Counted from the stretch's first letter, positions 1-10,138 are shown. The stretch is DNA of 64,000 nucleotides from Pasteuria penetrans (GCF_900538055.1 NZ_UZAC03000001.1:1426001-1490000), one strand, 5' to 3'. Notes: a model not told the origin generated them from the sequence alone. A program made the numbers and translations.

Positions 1-632
1 AACACATTTTGTACTACAGAATCGGTCAGTCAGGATGCGTTCGAACCTAGTGCAAAGATTTCTCGAAACTCCCATTCACCGCGGGTTTACATAACAATAC
101 CCCTTCCCTAGTTCTACGGATACCCATGACAACCTCGTACAGGCCACACAAAGAGGGTACCCCCTTCTGTCCGATGGATAACATTTATAACCCATGGGAC
201 CCGAAATCCCCTGGAATCCACAGAAGGCGGCTCTAGAGCAGGATCATCCCCCCTTATCATGAAATGGGGCCCTCCTATCAGAAAGAATTCGCAGAAAAAT
301 TTGGAAAGCCCTTAACCAGGAGATGGATCCTAGGACGACCATGGGAATCATGAATACCCCTCTTCTGTGCCTCGTACCATGGGAGGGGACGTTTCGGAAG
401 AGTCCAGATTACGATTCATCTCCGCAAATACAACAGAAAGCACCGAGAAAAAGCCATGCAAGAGGCAGGTCTATTATATTAGAATATTCTGAACAATCAT
501 AGGAAACGCCTGGTCTATATTTTCATTTCATAATAATAATATTTTATTATCCCCGAAAAATGCAAGGGGACGTTCCCCCGAAGAACCAAAAGCCCCCGGA
601 GGACACACACAGGCTCAGATGATGCCAGAAAG
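1..632. other. Non-coding, degenerate repeat DNA
   Basis: I see no credible gene. Bases about 345-440 resemble 35220-35310: both contain GGAATC..ATGAATACC, then CCTCGTAC, then TCCAGATTACGA. This is a dispersed degenerate repeat. The stretch at 520-560 is very AT-rich and lies just downstream of the kimA stop codon. Confidence 0.5.
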
Positions 633-2493
633 CTAACGTTTGAGACGAAAGGGAACTGTGGTAATGACAACATCTTTATATCTGAGTAGGAAAAAGCGGA
701 GCAACAGGGCCGATTGATTATGAAGAATGCGGTGCCACCACTTCACGGGAATGAATTCAGCAACCAAAACTGTAATTCTCCGTTTCCTCTTTCTACCCTC
801 ATTTCTGCCCCCACTCTGACTTACATGATCCACAAAACGAAGCAGGGGATTGATCATACTACGGTAGCGGGAATGAATCACTACCAACCGAATATCGGAA
901 TACTGATTCTGCCACTCCTTCTCTAATTCTCTCCCCTTCTCCTCATCAAAGGAAATATGAACAGCTACCAATTGCCCACTCAAACTTCGAACATAGGCGA
1001 TAGTATTCCTCACTACACGATTGATACCGCTCACGGGAATGATAATCAGATGTTCATCCGGATTTATGGCATCCTCCCCAGGACCCAGGCGTAACTGCTC
1101 AGCCACATCATCATAATGGCAGCGAACACGGTAAAACGCTAGAGTCAACAGGGGAAGAAAAATGAGAACAAGCCAAGCCCCTTGATCGAATTTGGTAATT
1201 GCACAAATGGAAAGGACAACAAATGTCACGATCCCCCCCAAAGCATTGAGAAAACACCGGGGCAACCAACCGCGGGGGCGTAGGGAATACCAACGTTTGA
1301 CCATACCCATTTGTGATAGCGTAAATGAGAGAAACACGCCAATCGAATAGAGGGGAACAAGCTTATGCAAATCCCCACGAAAGAGAACCACTAAGGCAAT
1401 GGCCGCAAGGGCCAACACAATGATCCCATTGGAGAAATTGAGACGGTCCCCCCGTAGGGCAAAGATTCTTGGCATAAAGCCGTCCTTAGCCATGATACCT
1501 GAGAGCACGGGAAAAGAAGAGAAAGCCGTATTCGCGGCAAGAATCAAAATTAGAGCGGTAGCAGCCTGGATACTATAATAAACGACCCCACGACCAAAGA
1601 TTCGCTCATTGAGCTGCGAAAGTAGGGTAGTTTCCCCACCGCTCTCTGGTATAATTCTATAGGAAAAAACGAGGAGAGAAATACCCAGCAACAAAGAACC
1701 CAACAATAATCCTAAAATGGCCAACGTCCTAGCAGCACGCTTGGACTGCGGGGGATGGAAAGTAGATGTCGCGTTGGCCACCGCCTCTATTCCCGTAAGG
1801 GCAGAACAACCTGAAGCAAAGGCCCTGAGAAGTAGGAACCAGATCACCCCTGTTGAATGGGGATCAGGGGGTGCAGGGACAGGCAGCACGCCCTCTCCAT
1901 CACCCATAGCCTGCCAGAAACCTGACCCAACCATAACCACCATAGCGGTGACAAAGAAATATGTGGGAAAGGCAAAAATCGTACCTGATTCACGTAAACC
2001 ACGCAGGTTGAGAACCATCACAAACAGAATGAAGAAGGAGGCAATGGGAACCCTACAGGGCTGTAGATCAAAATAGGGCTGCAGAGCTGCAATGATGGCA
2101 TCCGTACCCGATGTGACACTAACCGCACAAGTAAGAATATAGTCGATCTGTAGGGCAGCACCGGCCACCAAACCCGACTTCCAACCCAAATTCTCCTTAG
2201 CAACGACATAGGCCCCCCCCCCCATTAGGGTACTGATGCACAACCTGTCGATAGGAAAGGATCAACAAAGCCAATAACAGAACAATAGGAATCGTCAAAT
2301 AGGGGGAGAGGCTCAAACCGATAAAACCCAGGGGAGCGAGAATATGCAACAGTTCGTGGGTTCCATAAGCTAAGGAGGATAATGCGTCCGATGCGAGGAT
2401 CGGTAAAGCCTTCCAGATCGGCAATCGCTCATCCTGAAGCTGTGTAGTACGCAAAGGCCTGCCGATCAAGACACGCTTTAACCCGGAGAACAT
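633..2493 (-). CDS. kimA: KimA-type potassium importer (APC superfamily), frameshifted
   Basis: The protein resembles Bacillus KimA/YdaO, a high-affinity K+ importer of the amino acid-polyamine-organocation superfamily in the cell membrane. The N-terminal part (2493 to about 2222) has the family opening with an IGRPL motif and a DALSSLAYGT segment, then SYRQVVHQYPNGG. The rest (about 2221 to 633) continues with GAYVVAKENLG, about a dozen hydrophobic segments and a cytoplasmic C-terminal domain of about 150 residues, giving about 620 residues as expected. The two parts are in different frames. The break lies in a run of 11 G on the coding strand (2213-2223), where 10 would restore the frame. 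This could be a sequencing error, a mutation or a phase-variable switch. It lies 79 bp downstream of the peptidase gene in the same orientation. No c-di-AMP riboswitch fits in that gap. Confidence 0.85.
2213..2223 (-). repeat. G11 homopolymer tract inside kimA
   Basis: Eleven consecutive C on the plus strand read as G11 in the gene, within the conserved YPNGGGAYVV motif. Removing one base restores the frame, so this tract is the cause of the frameshift. Confidence 0.9.
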
Positions 2494-2572
2494 GTCTGCA
2501 CCCTTTCAACCGAAATGTTATGGGCTTCACTGTTAGATACAACCATACGGACCAGGATACAGGAAAACACAC

Positions 2573-3691
2573 CTACTCCTGGTAGTGTTCGCAAGTCTCC
2601 CATAGGGCCACCACCAATTCAGCAGCCTTATTCAACTCCCGCAGGGAAATTCTCTCTTTGGTAGTATGCACGTCCTCGTACCCAATCCCTAAGTTCACCG
2701 TCGGGATCCGGTAGCTTGTCAATACATTAGCATCACTAGCTCCACCACTACGTACATACTTTGGCGTACGACCTATACAGCGCACAGCTCTGGTAGCATG
2801 CAACACTACAGGTTCTTCCCTCGTTCGGTTGAAACTGGCATAGGGTCTTTCTACGGTAATAGCTACCTCCCCACCATAAGTGGCTGCCGTCCGAACGAAA
2901 ATCCTCTCCATATGATCCACCTGCGTGTTAAGCTTAGCCTCATTGCAACTACGTGCCTCCGCCAGAATTTCCACATGATCGGGAATGATATTGGAAGCAA
3001 CGCCGCCTTGAAAGCGCCCGATATTGGCCGTGGTCTCCGCATCAATACGGCCTAGCCGCATATGCGAAATGGCACGGCTGGCGATTCGGATTGCACTAAT
3101 GCCCTTCTCAGGCATCAGACCTGCATGAGCGGAACGACCATAAATTGTTGTCTGTAGCACTGCTTGCGCGGGAGCCGATACCACAATCGATCCCACATCC
3201 CCATCACAATCCAGCACAAAACCGTAGGGGGAACGTAGGCAGGAGGAATCAATATTACGCATACCCACCAAACCTGCCTCCTCGCCTACTGTCAATACGA
3301 TTTCGAGAGGAGGTAATGTGCGTCCCTTCTCCTGCCAAACCTGCAAACCCTCTAGAAGAGCTGCTAGACCTGCCTTATCATCTGCACCCAAAACCGTTGT
3401 CCCATCGGAGGTTACATAATCCTTCCCCACCCGTGGTTGTACACCAACACCGGGTTTTACGGTATCCATATGACAACTGAAAAGCACAGGTGTACCTTCC
3501 GTCCTACTACGGGCGATGATATTACCCGCCGCATGTCCTGTTCGAACCATGCTATCATCCTCATGGGCTATGAGTCCCAATTGCTCACAACGTTGTAGAA
3601 GGTAATCGCAAATGGCCCGCTCTTGTCCTGTTTCACTGTCAATTTGAACCAGGGTAATAAACTGATCCAACAAACGCTGCGGATTAATCAT
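2573..3691 (-). CDS. M20 family peptidase (PepT-like, YqjE group)
   Basis: This is a zinc-dependent cytoplasmic aminopeptidase of the M20 family, like tripeptidase T and Bacillus YqjE, expected to hydrolyse small peptides. Visible motifs in order are SCHMDTVKPG (His74, Asp76), LGADDKAG (metal-bridging Asp near 104), VGEEAGL (catalytic Glu137 and ligand Glu138), LDCDGDVG (Asp161 region) and a C-terminal DVHTTKE carrying the last His ligand. The 372-residue length is normal. The ATG at 3691 has AAGGGG upstream with good spacing. kimA follows 79 bp downstream on the same strand, so the two could be co-transcribed. The exact peptide substrate cannot be read from sequence. Confidence 0.88.
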   Translation of the reverse strand: MINPQRLLDQFITLVQIDSETGQERAICDYLLQRCEQLGLIAHEDDSMVRTGHAAGNIIARSRTEGTPVLFSCHMDTVKPGVGVQPRVGKDYVTSDGTTVLGADDKAGLAALLEGLQVWQEKGRTLPPLEIVLTVGEEAGLVGMRNIDSSCLRSPYGFVLDCDGDVGSIVVSAPAQAVLQTTIYGRSAHAGLMPEKGISAIRIASRAISHMRLGRIDAETTANIGRFQGGVASNIIPDHVEILAEARSCNEAKLNTQVDHMERIFVRTAATYGGEVAITVERPYASFNRTREEPVVLHATRAVRCIGRTPKYVRSGGASDANVLTSYRIPTVNLGIGYEDVHTTKERISLRELNKAAELVVALWETCEHYQE

Positions 3692-4138
3692 ACCGACCCC
3701 TTTTTATGACAGAATATCGGATCTATTGCACACCATGTTGAATTTTGGAGCCATTCACACCCCACACTATCCTTATGTAGATCCCCGATCCGGTTGAAGA
3801 AAAACCCTCAGAAGGGTTACAATGGGAGCATCCCATCCATCATCCCCTTTATTCTTCCCGAAGGTGGTGAGTCTGCCATTGTGTCACCCCGTGTAATCAA
3901 AATCATTGTATGGTTCACAATCCTAGTTCTTGTGGTTAGTTATTATGTTTGATCATCGGTTCTGTTTAGCTGGGATCCATTCCGTCAAATCCGCGTTTTC
4001 TATCCACTACGGACAGTGGGAAGTGCCACGGAAATTTCCCATCGCGGTATCCCTTACTACCCGGAGAAATCCACCTTTTTACCCCCTCATACCCTTTGGC
4101 TACCACTCCATTCTCCCACAAGGAAGGAGGTGCTTCCG
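3692..4138. other. Intergenic, no gene seen
   Basis: This is the divergent gap between the peptidase gene (minus) and the small membrane-protein gene (plus). Promoters for both should lie here, but I could not pick convincing boxes. Confidence 0.4.
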
Positions 4139-4348
4139 TTGGTACAACCTATGCTGGAAACAGGAACAACCCTGGTTCTAATTATCGTCACCATACTGAG
4201 CATCATGGGTACCCTCTACAATATCCGTACAGGAAACCGTGCAGGGGCCTTTCTCGGTGGAATGTTGACCCTAGGGATCATGGGAGTAACCGGTTTGGCA
4301 ACTTTTACCTGGTTATTTCCTGATGTTCCACTCCCCTTCACCCAATGA
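4139..4348 (+). CDS. Small membrane protein, DUF2759-like
   Basis: A short protein with two predicted membrane helices separated by a basic turn (YNIRTGNRAG), followed by a Gly-rich second helix. The pattern, two helices around an IR..N..GAF turn, resembles the DUF2759 family of small Bacillus membrane proteins, whose function is unknown. I chose the TTG at 4139 because AAGGAGG (4124-4130) lies 8 bases upstream. The first ATG, at 4151, is too far from that site. From TTG the protein has 69 residues. The longer reading frame upstream is rich in Pro and His and looks non-coding. Family assignment is by eye. Confidence 0.55.
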   Translation: MVQPMLETGTTLVLIIVTILSIMGTLYNIRTGNRAGAFLGGMLTLGIMGVTGLATFTWLFPDVPLPFTQ

Positions 4349-5319
4349 CCCCCCGGAAACCCAAAAGGGGAACACCCCTCTATCCTAAAGGAGCCCCATA
4401 TACTTCCCGCATCGTCCCATCACACTCTGCTCGGGGACTATTGTATCAAACCCAACCCATACAAGAAAGACCCTACCGATACACTATCATGACTAGGAAA
4501 CTTTCCCTATGCGGTAGAAGGGCTACCAGAGATCTTGCACAGTTCTTTCTTCGTTGGACTGTACTTACCCCATTGGGGGTGACTAACGACAGAAAGGACA
4601 TTTTTTTATTTAAATAATTTTATATAATATCTTATATCTATAAATTTTATTTTTGTTCATATTTATTATTTCCATAATGTATGTGAAATTAGGAATTTAT
4701 ATGTCAAGAATGTCGCTTCCTCCGATCCCAAAGAATTGGGGACCTTCCCCCATGAAATTACATAAGTAATCATCTTCAGTTTATGAAAGATTAGGAAAGA
4801 AAATCCCTCTTGAGGTACCCGTCAAACGGATCGCTATGTGCATTATTATCAACCTATATATACAATTACTCCTTTATTATAATTTCATAAATTATATTTA
4901 TGAAAACAAGGGTATCGATTGTGGATATCCTAATTTCTATATATTGTATAAGTAATTTTCCATATCAATAAAACAAGATTTTGGGTGGTAATTACTCCTA
5001 TACGTAAGTAAATAAACGTAAATGAGAGAGGGTTATTCGCATCCCCATGGTATGAGAACATTCCCCACTCAAGAGTCTCCCTATTTTGGATCCCAAATTC
5101 CATTCTCTAAGATTTGTCCCCCAAAATATCCCCCGGGGAACACCCAAACCCCTTATCCTGGAACAGATTCTATAATCCCTATCGTTTTTTCACTATATAA
5201 ACTTCCTAACACCAAAAAGCCAGCTCTTTTCCTCAGAGCAGGCCCCTATATCAAAAATCCTATTCTTTTGACTAAATTCCGAAACATTCTTGCGTCCCCA
5301 CCACAAAAGAACCCCAAAT
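4349..5319. other. AT-rich intergenic DNA with a dispersed repeat
   Basis: No gene is supported. Bases about 4960-5060 (TTTTGGGTGGTAATTACT, then CGTAAATGAGAGAGGG..TTCGCATCCCC) match a repeat also found near 41560-41645 and 54765-54860. In each case a C/G hairpin around a TTCG-like loop closes the repeat. Short frames here have Pro/Thr-rich translations typical of non-coding DNA in this window. Confidence 0.5.
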
Positions 5320-6975
5320 TCAAATCGACTGTGTAGGCGAATAGGCTTCCAGGCGTTCCTTTACCGCATGCAGGAAAGCAGCAGCCCCAGATCCATCTAA
5401 GACGCGATGATCAATTGTTAGGGATAAATTCATGCGATCACGGATTGCGATCATATCATGATCCACCACAACAGGTACACGGCGAATAACCTCACAAGCC
5501 AACATGGCCGCCTGGGGTGGATTGAGGATAGAATGGGAAACCACCGATCCCAACGCGCCCGTGTTATTGAGAGTGAACGTCGCATCTTGCAAATCCTCAG
5601 GTGATAGCTTCCCTTGACGGGTGCGATCAATCAAACGCTGTGTAGCCTGTGCCAGACCATGTAGACTGAGCGTATCTGCATCTCGTAGTACGGGCGTATA
5701 CAAACCTGAACCATGGGAGATAGCAACAGCAATATGAACGTTACGATAGGACCGAATCCCTACATCCTCGGAAACAAAGGAGGCATTTACCGAGGGACAC
5801 TCCCGCAAGGCCTCCGCGGCGGCCTTCAAGAAAAAGGGCAGATACGTAAGTGGTACGCCCTCGCGATGCTGAAACGCATCCTTTTCCTGATTCCGGAGTG
5901 CCACCAATCCAGAAACATCCGCCTCCATCATCAACCAGGCCTGGGGTGCTGTCTGCCAACTTTGCACCATCCTCTGCGAAATTATCTTACGCATCGGTGT
6001 CAACGGCAAATCACGACCGGGAACTGATGATGAAGGGGGAGAGGGAGAAGAGGGAACCGAAGGTGGGGCAGATGCATCGGAAACTGATTCGGCGGGAGAC
6101 GTTCTTTCCCCAGTGAATACCCCTTCCTCGACAAGGTCGGATACCACAGGGATCCCCCCCTCCTCCATCGCAACGGACAGAACAGGTTCTACCTCCTTCG
6201 ACATCTTCTCCTGGCTGAAAAGGGCAGGCTCATCAACAACCGCACCACCCTCTCCCTCCCAAACGGGTAATGCATGGGCCCCACTGGTGGAAACAGGTAC
6301 CCTGCGATCCCTAATCCCCCCCTCTCCATCCTCTTTCTGCTGCTTCTGGATCCATTTCCAAACATCGTCACGGGTTACACGGCCACCCCTACCCGTACCC
6401 GGAACCTCGCTGATATCAACATTATACTGCTCCGCCAAACGGGCCACAACGGGAGCCACTCTCCCTCGTAGTCGGGCTGCAGATGGGGATTCTCCCCCCT
6501 CTTCCCCCTGTTGATCCGTTGGGGGGCGATCCACAATTTCCGATGGCGGTACTAAATCCTCAACCTGGGACGAGGACAACGTCGGATAACGGGCCTCCAT
6601 ACGCTCCCCCGGTTCCAAAATCTCCACCGGCTCACTATGGCGACCACCCACTACTGACTCCCCGCTCCCTTCCCCCCCCGACGAAACCGACGCTGTGGGA
6701 AACCCAGCGGACTGGGAAGCCAATGCTTGAAATTCCGCCTGATCAGCCACAATTTGACATATAGGCTTACCAACACCAATGGTGCTGCCCGCCGGGGCAA
6801 AAATCCGCGCCATCACCCCTGTATAGGGGGAGGGTACCTCAGCATTTACCTTGTCCGTTGCTACCTCACAAATGGGCTCGTAGAGAGCTACAGGATCTCC
6901 TGGCTTCTTCAACCAACAACTAATCATCCCCTCCGTCACACTCTCGCCCAACTGCGGCATGCGTATCATACTCAT
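5320..6975 (-). CDS. bkdB: Branched-chain 2-oxoacid dehydrogenase E2 (lipoamide acyltransferase)
   Basis: E2 forms the core of the branched-chain 2-oxoacid dehydrogenase complex and transfers the acyl group from lipoamide to CoA. Domains in order: one lipoyl domain (residues 1-80, lipoyl Lys42 in EVATDKVNAE), an acidic/Pro-Ser linker, an E1/E3-binding domain (about 168-210, ending GTGRGGRVTRDDV), a second very long Pro/Ser/Glu linker (about 211-320), and the acyltransferase domain (about 322-551) with the active-site DHRVLDG (His523, Asp527). At 551 residues it is longer than the usual 420-450, because of the linkers. GGAGG lies 8 bases before the ATG. It is the last gene of the leucine dehydrogenase-bkdAA-bkdAB-bkdB series. 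Pyruvate or 2-oxoglutarate E2 is less likely given the neighbours. Confidence 0.9.
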   Translation of the reverse strand: MSMIRMPQLGESVTEGMISCWLKKPGDPVALYEPICEVATDKVNAEVPSPYTGVMARIFAPAGSTIGVGKPICQIVADQAEFQALASQSAGFPTASVSSGGEGSGESVVGGRHSEPVEILEPGERMEARYPTLSSSQVEDLVPPSEIVDRPPTDQQGEEGGESPSAARLRGRVAPVVARLAEQYNVDISEVPGTGRGGRVTRDDVWKWIQKQQKEDGEGGIRDRRVPVSTSGAHALPVWEGEGGAVVDEPALFSQEKMSKEVEPVLSVAMEEGGIPVVSDLVEEGVFTGERTSPAESVSDASAPPSVPSSPSPPSSSVPGRDLPLTPMRKIISQRMVQSWQTAPQAWLMMEADVSGLVALRNQEKDAFQHREGVPLTYLPFFLKAAAEALRECPSVNASFVSEDVGIRSYRNVHIAVAISHGSGLYTPVLRDADTLSLHGLAQATQRLIDRTRQGKLSPEDLQDATFTLNNTGALGSVVSHSILNPPQAAMLACEVIRRVPVVVDHDMIAIRDRMNLSLTIDHRVLDGSGAAAFLHAVKERLEAYSPTQSI

Positions 6976-7005
6976 TCACTATCCCTCCACACTCTACACA
7001 AAAAC

Positions 7006-7995
7006 CTACTCCTGTATCAATGATCGCAGAGCATATGCCACCGTTTTGGCGTTAGGCAAAAAGGCTTGTTCTAACACATCGCTGTACGGAACCGCAGGTA
7101 CATCGGGAGCCGCTACACGACGGATGGGAGCGTCAAGCACCCAAAAGGCATTCTCCGCAATGCAGGCTGCTACCTCCCCACCAAATCCCCCCGTTCGATT
7201 ATCTTCATGGACAATCAATACCCTACCTGTCCTGGCAACTGCCCGATAAATGGCCTCCCTATCTAGGGGAACCAACGTACACAGATCCAGGATATGCACA
7301 GAGAAACCTTCATCTGTCAACAGCCGTGCCGCCTCCATAGCCCAATGAACTGCCATCCCATATGCAATGACAGTCACATCCGTTCCTTCCCTCCGCACAC
7401 GCGCCTTACCTAACTCCGGTAGACGCCCCCCTTCAGGAACCTTCTCCCTCAAACTGGGCCAACGATACATCTTCTTGTGCTCAAAAAACAACACAGGGTC
7501 CTCACTACGAATAGCTGCCTGCAGCAAACCCTTTGCGTCCGTGGGTGTAGAAGGCATAACGATCGTCAGACCAGGAACATGGGTGAAAGAGGCCTCCACA
7601 CATTGCGAATGATACAAACCGCCATGCACACCACCACCGTAGGGGGCGCGGATGACTAAGGGACAAGTAAAACTATTATGGGAACGATAACGTAACTTGG
7701 ACGCCTCACTGATGATTTGATTGCAAGCTGGATAGATAAAATCAGCAAATTGCACCTCGGCTACGGGACGCAACCCATAAGCGGCGGCACCAATCCCTAC
7801 ACCCACAATCGCTGCCTCTGAGAGGGGCGTATCCAGAACCCGATCAGCGCCAAACTGCGCCTGAAGTCCCGCTGTGACGCGAAAGACCCCACCAAGCTGC
7901 CCTATGTCCTCACCCAGGAGAAAAACATTCGGATCACGTTCCATTTCCGTTCGGAGAGCCGCAGTAATCGCCTCAATATAGGAAAGAACTGCCAT
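7006..7995 (-). CDS. bkdAB: Branched-chain 2-oxoacid dehydrogenase E1 beta
   Basis: This is the beta subunit of the thiamine diphosphate-dependent E1 component, which pairs with BkdAA to decarboxylate branched-chain 2-oxoacids. The protein begins MAVLSYIEAI and has the conserved LGEDIGQLGGVF segment (catalytic Glu near residue 29), RVLDTPLSE, AAYGLRPVAE and a transketolase C-terminal domain with VHEDNRTGGFGGE. The ATG at 7995 is preceded by AGGGAGG with 9-base spacing. An upstream in-frame start would add 12 residues without a good ribosome site. Its start overlaps the end of bkdAA by 23 bp, suggesting translational coupling. Confidence 0.92.
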   Translation of the reverse strand: MAVLSYIEAITAALRTEMERDPNVFLLGEDIGQLGGVFRVTAGLQAQFGADRVLDTPLSEAAIVGVGIGAAAYGLRPVAEVQFADFIYPACNQIISEASKLRYRSHNSFTCPLVIRAPYGGGVHGGLYHSQCVEASFTHVPGLTIVMPSTPTDAKGLLQAAIRSEDPVLFFEHKKMYRWPSLREKVPEGGRLPELGKARVRREGTDVTVIAYGMAVHWAMEAARLLTDEGFSVHILDLCTLVPLDREAIYRAVARTGRVLIVHEDNRTGGFGGEVAACIAENAFWVLDAPIRRVAAPDVPAVPYSDVLEQAFLPNAKTVAYALRSLIQE

Positions 7996-9007
7996 CGTCC
8001 GGTCCCTCCCTGTGAACTCCAGCACGAACATATCGCCCTAGAGTACTAGGATTGGGGAACGGCGCTGCCTCTGCCTGGCGAATTGCCTCATCCACTTGTT
8101 CTACCGCCTGTTGATCACAACGATTCAACTCTGACTCACTCGCCAAACGGAATTGAAATAAATATTGACGTAAACGCGGCAAAGGGTCCTGTTGGTGATC
8201 CTGCATTTGTTCTACCTCTGTCCGATAAACTCGATCATCATCATCACTAGAGTGGGGCCGCAATCGGGGCACCCATGCCTCCAACAACGTCGGACCCCTC
8301 CCATCGCGTGCACGCTGTACGGCCTCTTGCACTGTCCTATACACCTGAAAGATATCCGTCCCATCCAAATGTACACCGTAAAAACCATACCCCGCCGCTC
8401 GTTTTGCAATACTCCCCCCGGCCACTTGCCGGGTCAGGGGAACAGAAATCGCATAACGATTGTTCTGCACAAGAAAAATAACGGGCAAGTGGTATACACC
8501 GGCGAAATTGCAGGCCTCGTGAAACTCCCCTTGACTCGTGGCACCCTCACCACATGAGGCTAAAACAACCCCCCGCTCCTTGCGCAAACGCATGGCATAG
8601 GCAATTCCAACGGCATGCAAAACCTGCGTCGCCGTGGGACTAGAACCACTCAAAACCCTCCGTTTGCGATCACTATAGTGGGCCAACATCTGTCGCCCAC
8701 CACTATTAGGATCATCACGACGAGCAAAAGCCGCTAACATAGCATCTAGAGGGGTCTGCCCCAAAGCAAGCATCATACCAAGATCACGGTAATAAGGACA
8801 AAACCAATCCTCCCGCGGCGTCAGTGCAGCAACGCTTCCCACCTGTACAGCCTCATGACCTTGGCAGGAAACAACAAAGGATATCTTGGCTGCCCGATTG
8901 AGTAACCAGAGCCTCTCATCCACTGTACGGGCCAATCGCATCGTTTGATACATAGAAAATAACTGTGCATCGGAAATACCAAGCATACGGTGCACTGACT
9001 CCCCCAT
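7973..9007 (-). CDS. bkdAA: Branched-chain 2-oxoacid dehydrogenase E1 alpha
   Basis: This is the alpha subunit of E1, which binds thiamine diphosphate and Mg2+. The cofactor motif runs from GEGATSQGEFHEACNFAG (about residues 153-170) to QNNRYAIS (Asn182-183). The usual GDGA is GEGA here. Other family landmarks are SCQGHEAVQVG, the phosphorylation-loop equivalent YRTEVE, and the substrate-channel segment HYSDRKRRVLSGSSP. Its 344 residues are slightly longer than usual. The ATG at 9007 follows GGGGAGGAGGGG. It lies 27 bp after the leucine dehydrogenase stop. No gene for E3 (lpdV) or for phosphotransbutyrylase and butyrate kinase accompanies the cluster, so E3 must come from elsewhere. Confidence 0.92.
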   Translation of the reverse strand: MGESVHRMLGISDAQLFSMYQTMRLARTVDERLWLLNRAAKISFVVSCQGHEAVQVGSVAALTPREDWFCPYYRDLGMMLALGQTPLDAMLAAFARRDDPNSGGRQMLAHYSDRKRRVLSGSSPTATQVLHAVGIAYAMRLRKERGVVLASCGEGATSQGEFHEACNFAGVYHLPVIFLVQNNRYAISVPLTRQVAGGSIAKRAAGYGFYGVHLDGTDIFQVYRTVQEAVQRARDGRGPTLLEAWVPRLRPHSSDDDDRVYRTEVEQMQDHQQDPLPRLRQYLFQFRLASESELNRCDQQAVEQVDEAIRQAEAAPFPNPSTLGRYVRAGVHREGPDDGSSFLY

Positions 9008-9034
9008 CGTCCCCTCCTCCCCAGACCACCCCCA

Positions 9035-10138
9035 TCACTTTCGCACCCTTGCGGGACCGTAGAACCCCGAGGGGCAGTCCTTCCGCTGTTCCCTGGCCCC
9101 CCGCAAACGATCCTCTACCATACAATCAGCCACCTCAAGTGGCGTAACGAACTTCCGCTGCGCTGTATCCAATAGCACCTGAATCGTATCATAAATCGTA
9201 TGTACCCGTTCTCGTATCATAGCCTCATCATAACCGTGTAACATCGTATCAGCTACACAAATCAATCCCCCCGCATTGATACCATAATCGGGAACATACA
9301 AAATATTACGAGTCGCCAGAGCTGCAGCATGACGGGGGGGATCCTCCAATTGATTGTTAGCAGAACCTGCTATTACCCTACAACGAAGTTGGGGTATGGT
9401 TTGATCGTTCAGAATGCCCCCCCGGGCACAGGGCGCAAAAACATCGCAAGCTGTCTTATGAAGAATCCCCGGATCTACCACCGTAGCCCCGTAGTTCCGG
9501 GCCACATAAGCCGCACGCTCAGGAATGTAGTCAGCCACAGTGAGTACGGCACCCGCTTTTGCCAAGTAACGGCAGAGATGGGTAGAGGTAGCCCCCGCCC
9601 CCTGTAACGCCACGTGTTTCCCCCGCAGGGAATCACTGCCCTCCTTGTGCCCTAGGGCTGCCTGAATACCACGGAAAACCCCATAGGCGGTGAGGGAAGA
9701 CGGGTCACCTGATCCACCCGCCTCCTTCCTGAAACCCGTAACATAGGGGGTGACGTCACGAATCTCCTGCATATCCTGTTCCGTGGTTCCCATATCCTCT
9801 GCCGTAATGTATACACCGTGCAACTGCTGCACGGCTCGCGCAAAGGAGCGAATGAGGGTAGGAGTCTTATCCGTCATGGAATCACCAATGATAACAGCCT
9901 TTCCCCCGCCCAAGGGAAGGCCTGCCAAAGCCGACTTATAAGTCATACCCTGGGCAAGACGAACGACATCCCTTACCGCCTCCGCTGAAGTGGCATAGGG
10001 CAGCATACGCAACCCCCCTAGGGCAGGACCCAGGGTGGTATCATGGATAGCGATAATGGCCCGCAACTGCGTCGCGGGATCGTGGCAAAATACCAGTTGT
10101 TCACAACCATGGTCCTCCATCTCACGAAACGGCACCAT
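9035..10138 (-). CDS. bcd: Leucine dehydrogenase (branched-chain amino acid dehydrogenase)
   Basis: This NAD-dependent oxidative deaminase converts Leu, Ile and Val to 2-oxoacids, the substrates of the downstream bkd complex. From the ATG at 10138 the protein is 367 residues. Lys68 (GMTYKSALAGL) and Lys80 (LPLGGGKAVI) fall at the numbers known for Bacillus leucine dehydrogenase. The gate Asp is in TAEDMGTT. The Rossmann turn is ALQGAGATS, where most homologues have a GVGNV pattern. An upstream in-frame start at 10201 would add a basic stretch and is not preferred. AGAGGGG lies about 10 bases before the chosen ATG. It is first in the bkd gene series and divergent from the DUF2627 gene, as bcd-bkd and yqzF are neighbours in Bacillus. 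Confidence 0.9.
   Translation of the reverse strand: MVPFREMEDHGCEQLVFCHDPATQLRAIIAIHDTTLGPALGGLRMLPYATSAEAVRDVVRLAQGMTYKSALAGLPLGGGKAVIIGDSMTDKTPTLIRSFARAVQQLHGVYITAEDMGTTEQDMQEIRDVTPYVTGFRKEAGGSGDPSSLTAYGVFRGIQAALGHKEGSDSLRGKHVALQGAGATSTHLCRYLAKAGAVLTVADYIPERAAYVARNYGATVVDPGILHKTACDVFAPCARGGILNDQTIPQLRCRVIAGSANNQLEDPPRHAAALATRNILYVPDYGINAGGLICVADTMLHGYDEAMIRERVHTIYDTIQVLLDTAQRKFVTPLEVADCMVEDRLRGAREQRKDCPSGFYGPARVRK

Noticed and set aside
2494-2572. c-di-AMP (ydaO-type) riboswitch upstream of kimA
   Set aside because: The gap is only 79 bp, too short for that riboswitch, and no matching core was seen.
4345-4617. 90-residue basic frame after the DUF2759-like gene
   Set aside because: No ribosome site and no recognisable features; composition is that of non-coding DNA here.
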